A DNA stretch of 18,003 nucleotides, from the NCBI GenBank assembly GCA_002497985.1, contig DAFQ01000024.1, forward strand, positions 61,192 to 79,194, in the 5' to 3' direction. This document shows positions 1 to 6,316 of the stretch, piece after piece (position 1 is the first letter of the stretch; each line of letters begins with the position of its first letter). The translations under genes were made by a program, and so were the position numbers. The DNA comes from Euryarchaeota archaeon UBA4 (lineage in GTDB: Archaea > Thermoplasmatota > Poseidoniia > Poseidoniales > Thalassarchaeaceae). The notes under the pieces were generated by a model. That model saw only the letters and a program-made list of their open reading frames with translations, searched no databases and was not told the origin of the DNA.

Positions 1-529
1 CTTCCAATGTCCTTATCTCTGTTGAGTCAAAGGCCAATATTTCAACTACTGATTCGGACCCTGGGGGGATATTTAGGATCGGCAGTAGCAGGCCCTCCCT
101 GGATGTTTCAACGGATCTCTCAATTAATGGTATTCTCTTTCCCGAGGGAGTGAATTCAGGGTAGCCAAGCATCCTGTCTATGGCAGATTCTAACTCTGGA
201 CCCATGTCATGCTCCATCTTACAAGCTGCTTCATTGATATCTCCTGTATATCCAATGACTTCTGATAGAAGTATCTCCAGCAGGCACTCCCTCCTCTTGA
301 CTCTGGCTGCCTGTTGAAAACCTAGTGGGGTTAGTCTGGAGCCTTTGTACGGGATGTGAGTAACTAAGTCTCTGGAAGCGAGCCTCTGGATCATCTCAGA
401 TACCGATGCAGGGCTAACAGATAGCAATTCGGCTAATTGTGTTGTTTTTAGAATGGCGTCTGGGGTTGAGTCGTAGAACTCGAACATTCTCTTCAAGTAC
501 ATCTCCTCGAACTCACTCAACTCGATCAT
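1..529 (-). CDS. DtxR/IdeR-family metal-dependent transcriptional regulator (partial, C-terminus off the left edge)
   Basis: I translated this frame by hand: it is open from ATG at 529 to the window edge (176 residues visible). Residues about 28-68 form a winged helix-turn-helix (AELLSVSPASVSEMIQRL), followed by the family's dimerisation domain and, from about residue 147, an SH3/FeoA-like domain that is cut off. The residues matching the DtxR/IdeR primary metal site are present: M10 and C103-x2-E106-H107. The ancillary-site positions are not conserved (E81 and N99 where DtxR has His79 and His98), so metal sensing may rely on one site. The protein is expected to bind a palindromic operator when loaded with Fe2+ or Mn2+. 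Its ATG overlaps the stop of the upstream membrane-protein gene (ATGA), and its GAGGAGGA Shine-Dalgarno lies inside that gene's end, which indicates translational coupling. The family call is firm; which metal it senses is not determinable here. Confidence 0.9.
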   Translation of the reverse strand, partial: MIELSEFEEMYLKRMFEFYDSTPDAILKTTQLAELLSVSPASVSEMIQRLASRDLVTHIPYKGSRLTPLGFQQAARVKRRECLLEILLSEVIGYTGDINEAACKMEHDMGPELESAIDRMLGYPEFTPSGKRIPLIERSVETSREGLLLPILNIPPGSESVVEILAFDSTEIRTLE

Positions 530-2169
530 TGGATATCCTCCTCATTCAATGCCATGAATTCGACCCTACATGCAGGACATCTGGACATCACAGGCCTCTT
601 TTCTATGGGTACTTTCAACCTCTGTTCGCAGGAAGGGCAACTTAGAATTTCCCCGGAGGATTTTGAGATTTGGATTTCATTTGATTTTTCGGATTGCGGG
701 GATTCCTCGTTTGGGCCACTTGAAGTGTTATCTTCAGTATTATTTTCAGAATCCCCGACTTCTTCACCGACTCTGAATTGAGTAGTGCAAGAAGGGCATT
801 TCACAGCTCCGACATGGCTTGCCGGAACACTGAGCTTTTGATTGCATGATGGGCAGGGAACCTCCCTTTTCTGGACCTCCATCCTCCTCTCAATCCGGGA
901 TTCCCTACGAATTTGGAATGTTCCATCGGACTCAGTTGAGGGTGTTTTCTCTGAAATTACCCTCCACAATGCTAGAACGACCATTACAACAACTAATCCG
1001 ATAACTGACCCCAGTAATGCCGCAGATGTATCAAACGGCAGAGAGAAAGGATCTGGCGGTGGTTCCCTTGTCTGTATCTGGATACTTTGGATAGCAGAGT
1101 GGTCTCCTGAGACCCACATTACCTCTACTATGGCATCTCCATCGTCTGGCCACATGGGAATAATCAGTGAATAACTAGATTCTGTTCCAGCGGAAATAGG
1201 CAATGTTTGGTCGCTGGACAGGACAAGTCCGTCGGACTGTCTGGATGCCGAAATTGTTCCTTCTAAAGATTCTGAGTTTCCAGAGTTTCCAATGCTGCAG
1301 TCAATAATGAGTGACTGTCCGGGAATTGCTATCTCTGGCAGGGTTGTGCACGAGTAAACAGAAGGCGAAACAAGCGGAACTGATACTTGATATTCAATAT
1401 CCGTATCAGAAAATGTTGTCCATCCAACTGGAACAATAGAGAATTTGATTGAGTCGGCATCCGGATTGCCAAAGGCGAATGATAGGTCCCTGATTCCATG
1501 AGAAAGAGTTGCAGAGTGGACTTGAGTGCCCCTTGGCACACCCATATCCTGCATCTCAGCAATTATCTCGACATCTCTAGATGGGCCATCTGAAAGTAGC
1601 ACAGATATGCCCACATGAAGGCCTTCTGAAAGAGTCCATATCTCGCTGGAGATGATGATTTCGAGTGTTTGGGGAGGAAGTGACTCAATCAACAAGGTTC
1701 CAGATAGTTCCTCACTGACCGCATTACCTGGACTCAATATTTCCCACTCTATCTCGATGTGTCCAGATTGGTTCAGAGAAAACGTAGTAGAAACCTCCCT
1801 ACTGGAGCCGGGACTAATTATGACACTTTCACCGGAAACATTGGCACTCCAGTTCTGCGAAGAAAGAATCATTGAAACCTCTCCTGACAAGTTCCCTTGG
1901 TTGTGGACTAGGATCGAGGCCATGATTGAGTCTCCCACATGTGCTGGCTCACCCACAATCGCCACATCTGCGGAACCAGCTGGTGTGAAGGAGGCCGATG
2001 CTGAGTCATTTGAGTGGTCGGATGAAAAAATGGCCCTGTTTGATAGAGAATCGTGGTTCTGACCCACTAATCCACAAACTGGGGAGAAACAGAATAGTGA
2101 TGTGGTCAATAACGCAACCAATATTGTGCCAAGGGGGCTGAAAATGTATCTCTCTGGCTCCTCCCCCAT
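526..2169 (-). CDS. Secreted-domain membrane protein with one C-terminal TM helix and two cytoplasmic zinc ribbons
   Basis: 547 residues. A hydrophobic N-terminal segment (about 11-34) looks like a signal peptide. Residues about 60-370 are beta-rich, Ser/Gly/Asn-rich and resemble CARDB/NEW3-type Ig-like domains (for example NQGNLSGEV at 90 and IPGQSLIIDCSIGNSGNSES near 282). A single transmembrane helix spans about 381-403. The cytoplasmic tail carries a basic stretch and two zinc ribbons, C439-x2-C442/C458-x2-C461 and C511-x2-C514/C531-x2-C534, similar to the MJ0042-type ribbon, separated by an acidic Ser/Asn/Glu linker. The expected topology is a cell-surface domain outside and zinc ribbons inside. 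The gene is coupled by ATGA to the DtxR-type regulator and is divergent from the coiled-coil genes. There is no Shine-Dalgarno before the start, and a TATA-like element about 29 nt upstream suggests a leaderless mRNA. Function is unknown; signalling or an envelope-linked role is only inference. Confidence 0.85.
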   Translation of the reverse strand: MGEEPERYIFSPLGTILVALLTTSLFCFSPVCGLVGQNHDSLSNRAIFSSDHSNDSASASFTPAGSADVAIVGEPAHVGDSIMASILVHNQGNLSGEVSMILSSQNWSANVSGESVIISPGSSREVSTTFSLNQSGHIEIEWEILSPGNAVSEELSGTLLIESLPPQTLEIIISSEIWTLSEGLHVGISVLLSDGPSRDVEIIAEMQDMGVPRGTQVHSATLSHGIRDLSFAFGNPDADSIKFSIVPVGWTTFSDTDIEYQVSVPLVSPSVYSCTTLPEIAIPGQSLIIDCSIGNSGNSESLEGTISASRQSDGLVLSSDQTLPISAGTESSYSLIIPMWPDDGDAIVEVMWVSGDHSAIQSIQIQTREPPPDPFSLPFDTSAALLGSVIGLVVVMVVLALWRVISEKTPSTESDGTFQIRRESRIERRMEVQKREVPCPSCNQKLSVPASHVGAVKCPSCTTQFRVGEEVGDSENNTEDNTSSGPNEESPQSEKSNEIQISKSSGEILSCPSCEQRLKVPIEKRPVMSRCPACRVEFMALNEEDIQ

Positions 2170-2192
2170 AGTATTGGCTCAGAAAAGGGGCC

Positions 2193-2204
2193 GTATCAAT
2201 CAAA
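2193..2204 (-). promoter_or_regulatory. TATA-like element for the membrane protein / DtxR operon
   Basis: On the minus strand this reads TTTGATTGATAC, centred about 29 nt upstream of the ATG at 2169. That spacing fits a leaderless archaeal transcript, in agreement with the missing Shine-Dalgarno. The match to a TATA box is weak. Confidence 0.35.
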
Positions 2205-2212
2205 CCCCTGTC

Positions 2213-2231
2213 AAGGTCACATAGTGACCTT
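2213..2231. promoter_or_regulatory. Perfect 19-bp palindrome in the divergent promoter, candidate operator
   Basis: AAGGTCAC-ATA-GTGACCTT: two perfect 8-bp inverted arms around a 3-bp spacer. It lies between the divergent starts at 2169 and 2264, and its right arm runs into the TATA-like CTTTAACC of the plus-strand genes. A DtxR-family regulator is encoded in the leftward operon, and operators of that family are palindromes of about this length, so autoregulation is a reasonable inference. The half-site (AGGTCA) resembles but does not match the bacterial DtxR box in spacing. Confidence 0.6.
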
Positions 2232-2236
2232 TAACC
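2229..2236 (+). promoter_or_regulatory. TATA-like element for the coiled-coil gene cluster
   Basis: CTTTAACC is centred about 31 nt before the ATG at 2264. No Shine-Dalgarno precedes that ATG, so a leaderless transcript is likely. The element overlaps the right arm of the palindrome, so a bound repressor would be expected to block TBP/TFB. Confidence 0.4.
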
Positions 2237-2263
2237 GACTGTCCCGGCTGGCCCGGATGCATT

Positions 2264-3082
2264 ATGGACATCGAGGGACTATTGAGGGTCAAACCCGAGG
2301 AGCTCGCCAAAGGTCTGCTGGCAAGATGGAAAGTCCTTGATGAACAACTTCCTGGTGTTATCAGGAACCTTGAGGCGGAAGAAGACACTCTTTCGCCCAA
2401 GGTTGAGAGGGCCGTCAATTCTCATAAATTGGCTAATGAGGCCGTCTCGGAATTGAAGATGGAGAGGAACGCACGTCAGAAGGAGGCTCGAGCATTGCTG
2501 ACCACAGTTCGAAAATACGGCGACAGGCTTTCTGAATCGGGTGGAATGGTCAATCTTGATCCTGGCTGGAAGAAAGAGAAGCTGTTCGAGGAGCTTGATG
2601 AAATTGAGTCTCAAATCGAGACATCCGCACTTGATCACAAGTCAGAAGGGAAGTTGATCACCCGGAGAAAAAGGCTGATCGAGCAGAACGAGAAATGGCT
2701 TAAAGAACGCAAAATTGCAAATCCAGAGATGTCCAAATATGTGGAAGCCAGGAGAGAAATGGTGGAAAACTTCAGAGAGTCTGAGAAAGCTCATACCAAA
2801 ATGCTGGACACGGTAATGAAGGCGCAGCCACTTTACGAGAAGAAGGCCATTCTCCAAGATGAAATTAGGGATGTGCGCAGGCAGCTAGACAGGGCCAAAG
2901 AGCTGTTGTCACAGTCATCTAGAGCTATTGGGCATTGGGAGAGACGTCTTGATGAGGGGTTTGGAGAAATTGGATCAGGACATGATGATCTCTTGGCGGA
3001 CATGCATAGAGTGATGTCGGGGGGAGCCTCATCTTTCTCCAGGAAGAAGAAGCCAAAGATTCGAGAGGGGGAAGAGGAATGA
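2264..3082 (+). CDS. Coiled-coil protein, first of three
   Basis: 272 residues, almost entirely charged alpha-helix with heptad-like patterns from about 18 to 240, interrupted near 93-103 by a short Gly/Pro-containing break (SGGMVNLDPGW). No signal peptide or transmembrane segment is visible, so it should be cytosolic. The C-terminus has MSGG (251-254), which may be a remnant of the motif ending the next two proteins, followed by a short basic tail (SRKKKPKIR) and Glu residues. It overlaps the next gene by 4 nt (ATGA), which indicates cotranslation. It resembles the loosely defined archaeal coiled-coil proteins of COG1340 type, some of which are mislabelled phosphoserine phosphatase; no enzyme motif is present. 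Structural or RNA/ribosome-associated roles are possible but unproven. Confidence 0.75.
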   Translation: MDIEGLLRVKPEELAKGLLARWKVLDEQLPGVIRNLEAEEDTLSPKVERAVNSHKLANEAVSELKMERNARQKEARALLTTVRKYGDRLSESGGMVNLDPGWKKEKLFEELDEIESQIETSALDHKSEGKLITRRKRLIEQNEKWLKERKIANPEMSKYVEARREMVENFRESEKAHTKMLDTVMKAQPLYEKKAILQDEIRDVRRQLDRAKELLSQSSRAIGHWERRLDEGFGEIGSGHDDLLADMHRVMSGGASSFSRKKKPKIREGEEE

Positions 3083-4047
3083 GTGATTCAAAAGGGACAT
3101 TCTCCTTTGAAGACCTAGAGGAATTGGATGGCCATGAATTACAGGATATGTTCGGTAACCTAGAGAGGCAGGTTCGTTTACTAGATAGGCAGAAAGGTGA
3201 CCTTAGGGAAGAGCGTTCAGATTTGGTGAGTCAAGTCAAGATCCTCCGTGGAGCAGTGGGGCAAATAGAGGGGGCTAATTCTGAAAGGAGGGATTTGCTT
3301 AGAAAGTTCCACGAAATAAGGAAAACAGCGGATAAGTCCAGGACTAAAAGGGACCGGGTAAACGTGCTTATCCCACCTCCAGTAGATGTCCTACAAGAGT
3401 GGCTCTCAGAGACATACAAGAGGCTGACAACAATTGACAATGACCTTACAGCTGTCCCAACACTGCCAAGGGAGTTGGATGCATTCAGGAGGTTCTTTGA
3501 GATTCAGGCCTCCATAGTGATGAAGGCTGAGTCAGAGACTGCCCATTCCGAATATGTCAGCAGTGTGAAAAAAATGAAGGAGCTTACTTCTAGACTAGAC
3601 AAGGGCAAGAAAGATCACAAAGCTGTGACGAGTAAGGCCTCCGAGAATTCTGGTGTTGATGCCGATGGAATTTCAAGAAAAGAGGTCAGAAAAACTAGTA
3701 ACAGGATTTCGAAGATTGACAAAAGGCTTGACCGCATTGACACTGAAAGAAAGGAGCTCAGAAAAGAGCTTGGAAGAGTGAAGGCTTACCGGAGAATAAC
3801 GGGTGGAAGGAATAGAAAGGTACGTTTCTCGGAAATAAAGGACAAGGCAAAATCGGGAGGGACCCTTAGCACCATTGAACTGGATGCCTTGTTGGGCTCA
3901 GGAAGTCTTTCTGAGCTCGCTTCGTCGGAATCAGAATCGAGTGAGCGAAAGCCTGACTCAAGGCAGCCCGGCCGGAAGAAGAGGCGTCTGGGAGTATCCA
4001 GGAGAGGCCCAAGGAAGGGAAACCTCGCCAGTAAGAGAGAGGATTAG
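3079..4047 (+). CDS. Coiled-coil protein with strongly basic C-terminal tail, second of three
   Basis: 322 residues. Coiled-coil stretches lie at about 22-95 and 155-235, separated by a more globular segment (96-150, with IPPPVDVLQEWL). Residues 259-272 carry SGGTLSTIELDALL, closely matching SGDTLSTDELMALQ at the end of the third protein (10 of 14 identical). After that comes a Ser/Glu-rich stretch and a tail dense in Arg/Lys (about 290-320, including GRKKRRLG), which suggests nucleic-acid or ribosome contact. The start ATG overlaps the previous stop, and a GAGGGGGAAGAGG purine run lies before it. No signal peptide, membrane helix or catalytic motif is seen. Function is unknown. Confidence 0.75.
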   Translation: MSDSKGTFSFEDLEELDGHELQDMFGNLERQVRLLDRQKGDLREERSDLVSQVKILRGAVGQIEGANSERRDLLRKFHEIRKTADKSRTKRDRVNVLIPPPVDVLQEWLSETYKRLTTIDNDLTAVPTLPRELDAFRRFFEIQASIVMKAESETAHSEYVSSVKKMKELTSRLDKGKKDHKAVTSKASENSGVDADGISRKEVRKTSNRISKIDKRLDRIDTERKELRKELGRVKAYRRITGGRNRKVRFSEIKDKAKSGGTLSTIELDALLGSGSLSELASSESESSERKPDSRQPGRKKRRLGVSRRGPRKGNLASKRED

Positions 4048-4069
4048 GAAACGACTCCCTGCTATGGCC

Positions 4070-4077
4070 TTATATGG
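4070..4077 (+). promoter_or_regulatory. Possible internal TATA element before the third coiled-coil gene
   Basis: TTATATGG lies in the 62-nt gap between the second and third coiled-coil genes, 33-40 nt before the GTG start. It could give the third gene its own transcript, but the resulting leader would barely include the Shine-Dalgarno at 4098-4102, so this is weak. Confidence 0.25.
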
Positions 4078-4109
4078 AGCCTCAATTTCGGTAATATGGA
4101 GGAAATACT

Positions 4110-4985
4110 GTGGAATACTCGGAAGTACGAGAGTTGTTCCGTCCTTTGAGCCAATCTATGGAGTCGGATCTAGATGGCAGAAAGGAAGTTAGAGATGAGT
4201 TCAACGCCAAAGTTAGAACTTATCTAGACAGCAGGAATGAAGTTAATCGCCAAGTCAAAGAGCTGATTTCCGAAGTTCGAAGTCAAAAGGAAATCAGAGA
4301 CTTGGCGAACTCCAAGGTAAAGGAATTGAAGATTGTTAGGTCTGAAAGGTCCGATGAATTGAAGATTGTAAGAACCGATCTCAGATCTAAATTGGCGGAG
4401 GCTGAAGAGACTGGGAAACGTGAGAAAGGACCTTCTGGCCCCCCACCCTCGAAAATCAAGGCCACGATGGATGCTATGGAAAGGAAATACGAGAGGGGCG
4501 GTTTCACTGGAGCGAGCGAGAAGAAGTTCTTCAGGGAAATGAAAAGACTGAAGCAAGAATTGAATGAAGCTCGGGAGAAGAACAAAACTAGTGGTGGTTT
4601 GGGTGAACTCAAATCAATGGTTAGGAATGCTGAGAGGCAACAGGAAGACGCCCACAACAAAGTGGAAAGAGCTGTTTCAGAAGCCCAGGAAGCACACGAT
4701 CTGATGGTAGAATTATCTGATGAAGTCGACAGACTGAGGGAGCGTGCCAACTCTGCTCACTCGGGGCTTACTAAGTCGAAAAAGGAAGCGGATGCCCTTC
4801 ACAATCTGTATATTGTTTCACTAAGATGCATTCACTCAATGCAGGACGTTATGAAGGCCATTGATGCCAGAGAAGGGGGTTACGTAGACGGAGAAAGTAA
4901 GACCGAAGTTACAGACTTGATGTCCCGACTGATGTCGGGAGACACATTGTCGACTGATGAACTAATGGCCCTCCAGAGGAATTAA
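4110..4985 (+). CDS. COG1340-like coiled-coil protein, third of three
   Basis: 291 residues. The GTG start is chosen because GGAGG at 4098-4102 sits 7 nt upstream. The protein is a long charged coiled coil (about 15-105 and 145-240) split by a linker with a Gly-Pro-Ser-Gly-Pro-Pro-Pro run (near 109-115) and a conserved-looking segment, KATMDAMERKYERGGFTGAS. It ends with SGDTLSTDELMALQ (276-289), the motif shared with the second protein. The overall plan matches archaeal COG1340 coiled-coil proteins, whose function is not established. Its TAA stop overlaps the stop codon of the convergent gene in the sequence TTAA. No membrane segment or enzyme motif is seen. Confidence 0.8.
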   Translation: MEYSEVRELFRPLSQSMESDLDGRKEVRDEFNAKVRTYLDSRNEVNRQVKELISEVRSQKEIRDLANSKVKELKIVRSERSDELKIVRTDLRSKLAEAEETGKREKGPSGPPPSKIKATMDAMERKYERGGFTGASEKKFFREMKRLKQELNEAREKNKTSGGLGELKSMVRNAERQQEDAHNKVERAVSEAQEAHDLMVELSDEVDRLRERANSAHSGLTKSKKEADALHNLYIVSLRCIHSMQDVMKAIDAREGGYVDGESKTEVTDLMSRLMSGDTLSTDELMALQRN

Positions 4986-5923
4986 TTGAAGGGGTAAGTT
5001 CTGCCATTTCCACCATGCAATACCACTCTTTCCCTTCCTGGCGACTCTACAATCCACCCGGGCATCCCAATGAATACTCGGGATTTCTTCAATGAATCTA
5101 TGTCTGCTCTCCACCATTGCAGCATGATACTCCTAACTGGCCCATCTTTCGACTCGTCGTCGTCCTGAATTTTCCTATCCAGAATAGATGGCAACTCCTC
5201 CATAAGTGAGGATTCGTCCCTCCACATTGAGCTTGGGGGATCTATGGTCCTAATTCGGATATTATTGTCATCTAGTGGCACCTCATTAATGCTCACTGAG
5301 GATGCCCATGGATCTTCTATTACTTCCCAATCGGAATTTAGTCCTTCACCATCTGGCCCGATTAGAAAACCGCTTATTTTCCAAAGTGCCACTTTGAGAA
5401 GAACAGGCGATGTCATAGATCCTTCCCGACCTGACTGTATGAGCCATGAGTCGAGGCTCACTATTGCAGGCATGACGAGAGAATTCTCATCGTGACCCCC
5501 TACTCGGTCGGAAGAAGGTTCTGTATTTTCCTCTGGCTCGATAGTCGGCGCCCTGGCCACAAGCTCACCTGAAATTACTGCATCTCCAATCCATCTGGAT
5601 AGCACCTCTGGGCCCCAAATAACCAGTTCGACGCCATGTGGTGTATCGTCCTGACAACCATCGGGAAGTTCTCTCTCACTGAGTATCCAGTTTTTCCCGA
5701 TGGGGGCATCTACACACCACCTTTCGAAATCAGCTCTCGACAACGGCATCATTCCCGACTCTATATGCCACACGTGGACATTGGTTTCTGATATCCCACC
5801 ACCAATCTCAGGAGTCTTCTCAGCTATTCCCAGCAGGACAAATTCAGGAATTTCTACATGTTCAGCAGTGGTTTCCAGCCTAACCCCCCTAGATGAGAGT
5901 AGAGCGCGGACTGCGTCTTCCAT
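4982..5923 (-). CDS. Conserved-looking protein of unknown function downstream of rpl30e
   Basis: I do not recognise this protein. From ATG 5923 it has 313 residues; an in-frame GTG at 5944 would add MSPLPNH. Neither start has a Shine-Dalgarno; the ATG was chosen because MEDAVRALLSSRGV begins a natural-looking helix. The N-terminal half (about 1-125) looks like a compact alpha/beta domain ending in ELVIWGPEVLSRWIGDAVIS, loosely reminiscent of divergent restriction-endonuclease-like proteins of archaea, but I cannot point to a complete PD-(D/E)XK catalytic set. An acidic linker (about 128-150) leads to a second domain with several Trp residues (PAIVSLDSWLIQSG to the C-terminus). There is no signal peptide or membrane helix. 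It follows rpl30e on the same strand after 85 nt, where nusA is commonly found in archaea. Its stop overlaps the convergent coiled-coil gene's stop. Confidence 0.7.
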   Translation of the reverse strand: MEDAVRALLSSRGVRLETTAEHVEIPEFVLLGIAEKTPEIGGGISETNVHVWHIESGMMPLSRADFERWCVDAPIGKNWILSERELPDGCQDDTPHGVELVIWGPEVLSRWIGDAVISGELVARAPTIEPEENTEPSSDRVGGHDENSLVMPAIVSLDSWLIQSGREGSMTSPVLLKVALWKISGFLIGPDGEGLNSDWEVIEDPWASSVSINEVPLDDNNIRIRTIDPPSSMWRDESSLMEELPSILDRKIQDDDESKDGPVRSIMLQWWRADIDSLKKSRVFIGMPGWIVESPGRERVVLHGGNGRTYPFN

Positions 5924-5979
5924 GTGGTTAGGGAGGGGTGACACGCTTGAACAGTACCGTATGAGTACATCGACAGTAG

Positions 5980-5987
5980 CAATAAAC
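5980..5987 (-). promoter_or_regulatory. TATA-like element between rpl30e and the unknown gene
   Basis: The minus strand reads GTTTATTG, about 40 nt before the GTG at 5944 and 60 nt before the ATG at 5923. It may let the unknown gene be transcribed separately from the RNA polymerase operon. No hairpin or T-tract terminator is visible after rpl30e, so read-through is equally possible. Confidence 0.3.
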
Positions 5988-6008
5988 TACGACTATTGGG
6001 AAATCCGG

Positions 6009-6305
6009 TTAGAGATTTGATTGCAATGATAGCAAATCGCTCTGGCCCGGATCGACTACACACAGTGCGCTGACGGGGAATGGCTTTGCACAAGCAGCAC
6101 CTAGTTGCCTATTTACTAGGTTGACTCTGTGGACTGTCATCCCGGGATGGCTCTCAGAGATATTTTCAATGAACTTCTCAGGACAGTTCGCGGCCACGAT
6201 TACCAATCTAGCCTCTCCCTTAGCGCACGCGCCCATGGTCTCTCTCTGACCAAACACGATTTTTCCAGTGTTCAAGCTCTGCTTAAGATTTCTAGCCAAG
6301 TCCAT
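6009..6305 (-). CDS. rpl30e: Ribosomal protein L30e (eL30)
   Basis: 98 residues, the usual size for archaeal L30e. The family signature is clear: the N-terminal ARNLKQSLNTGKIVFGQRETM, then GEARLVIVAANCP, a central VNRQLGAACAKPFPVSALCVVDPG, and the C-terminal SDLLSL. It belongs to the L7Ae/L30e RNA-binding fold and is a component of the large ribosomal subunit. It starts 11 nt after the rpoA2 stop, with an AGGAGG Shine-Dalgarno overlapping that stop, so it is the last clear member of the RNA polymerase operon, a conserved archaeal position. Confidence 0.93.
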   Translation of the reverse strand: MDLARNLKQSLNTGKIVFGQRETMGACAKGEARLVIVAANCPEKFIENISESHPGMTVHRVNLVNRQLGAACAKPFPVSALCVVDPGQSDLLSLQSNL

Positions 6306-6316
6306 CTTGATTCCTC

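Noticed and set aside
3194..3204. AAGGTGACCTT, an 11-bp palindrome with arms like those of the intergenic operator candidate
   Set aside because: It lies inside the second coiled-coil gene, encoding Lys-Gly-Asp-Leu, lacks the full 8-bp arms and has a different spacer. It is most likely chance.
5700..6020. Plus-strand open frame of 106 codons crossing the gap between the unknown gene and rpl30e
   Set aside because: Most of it is antisense to the unknown gene, it has no ribosome-binding site and the translation shows no recognisable pattern.
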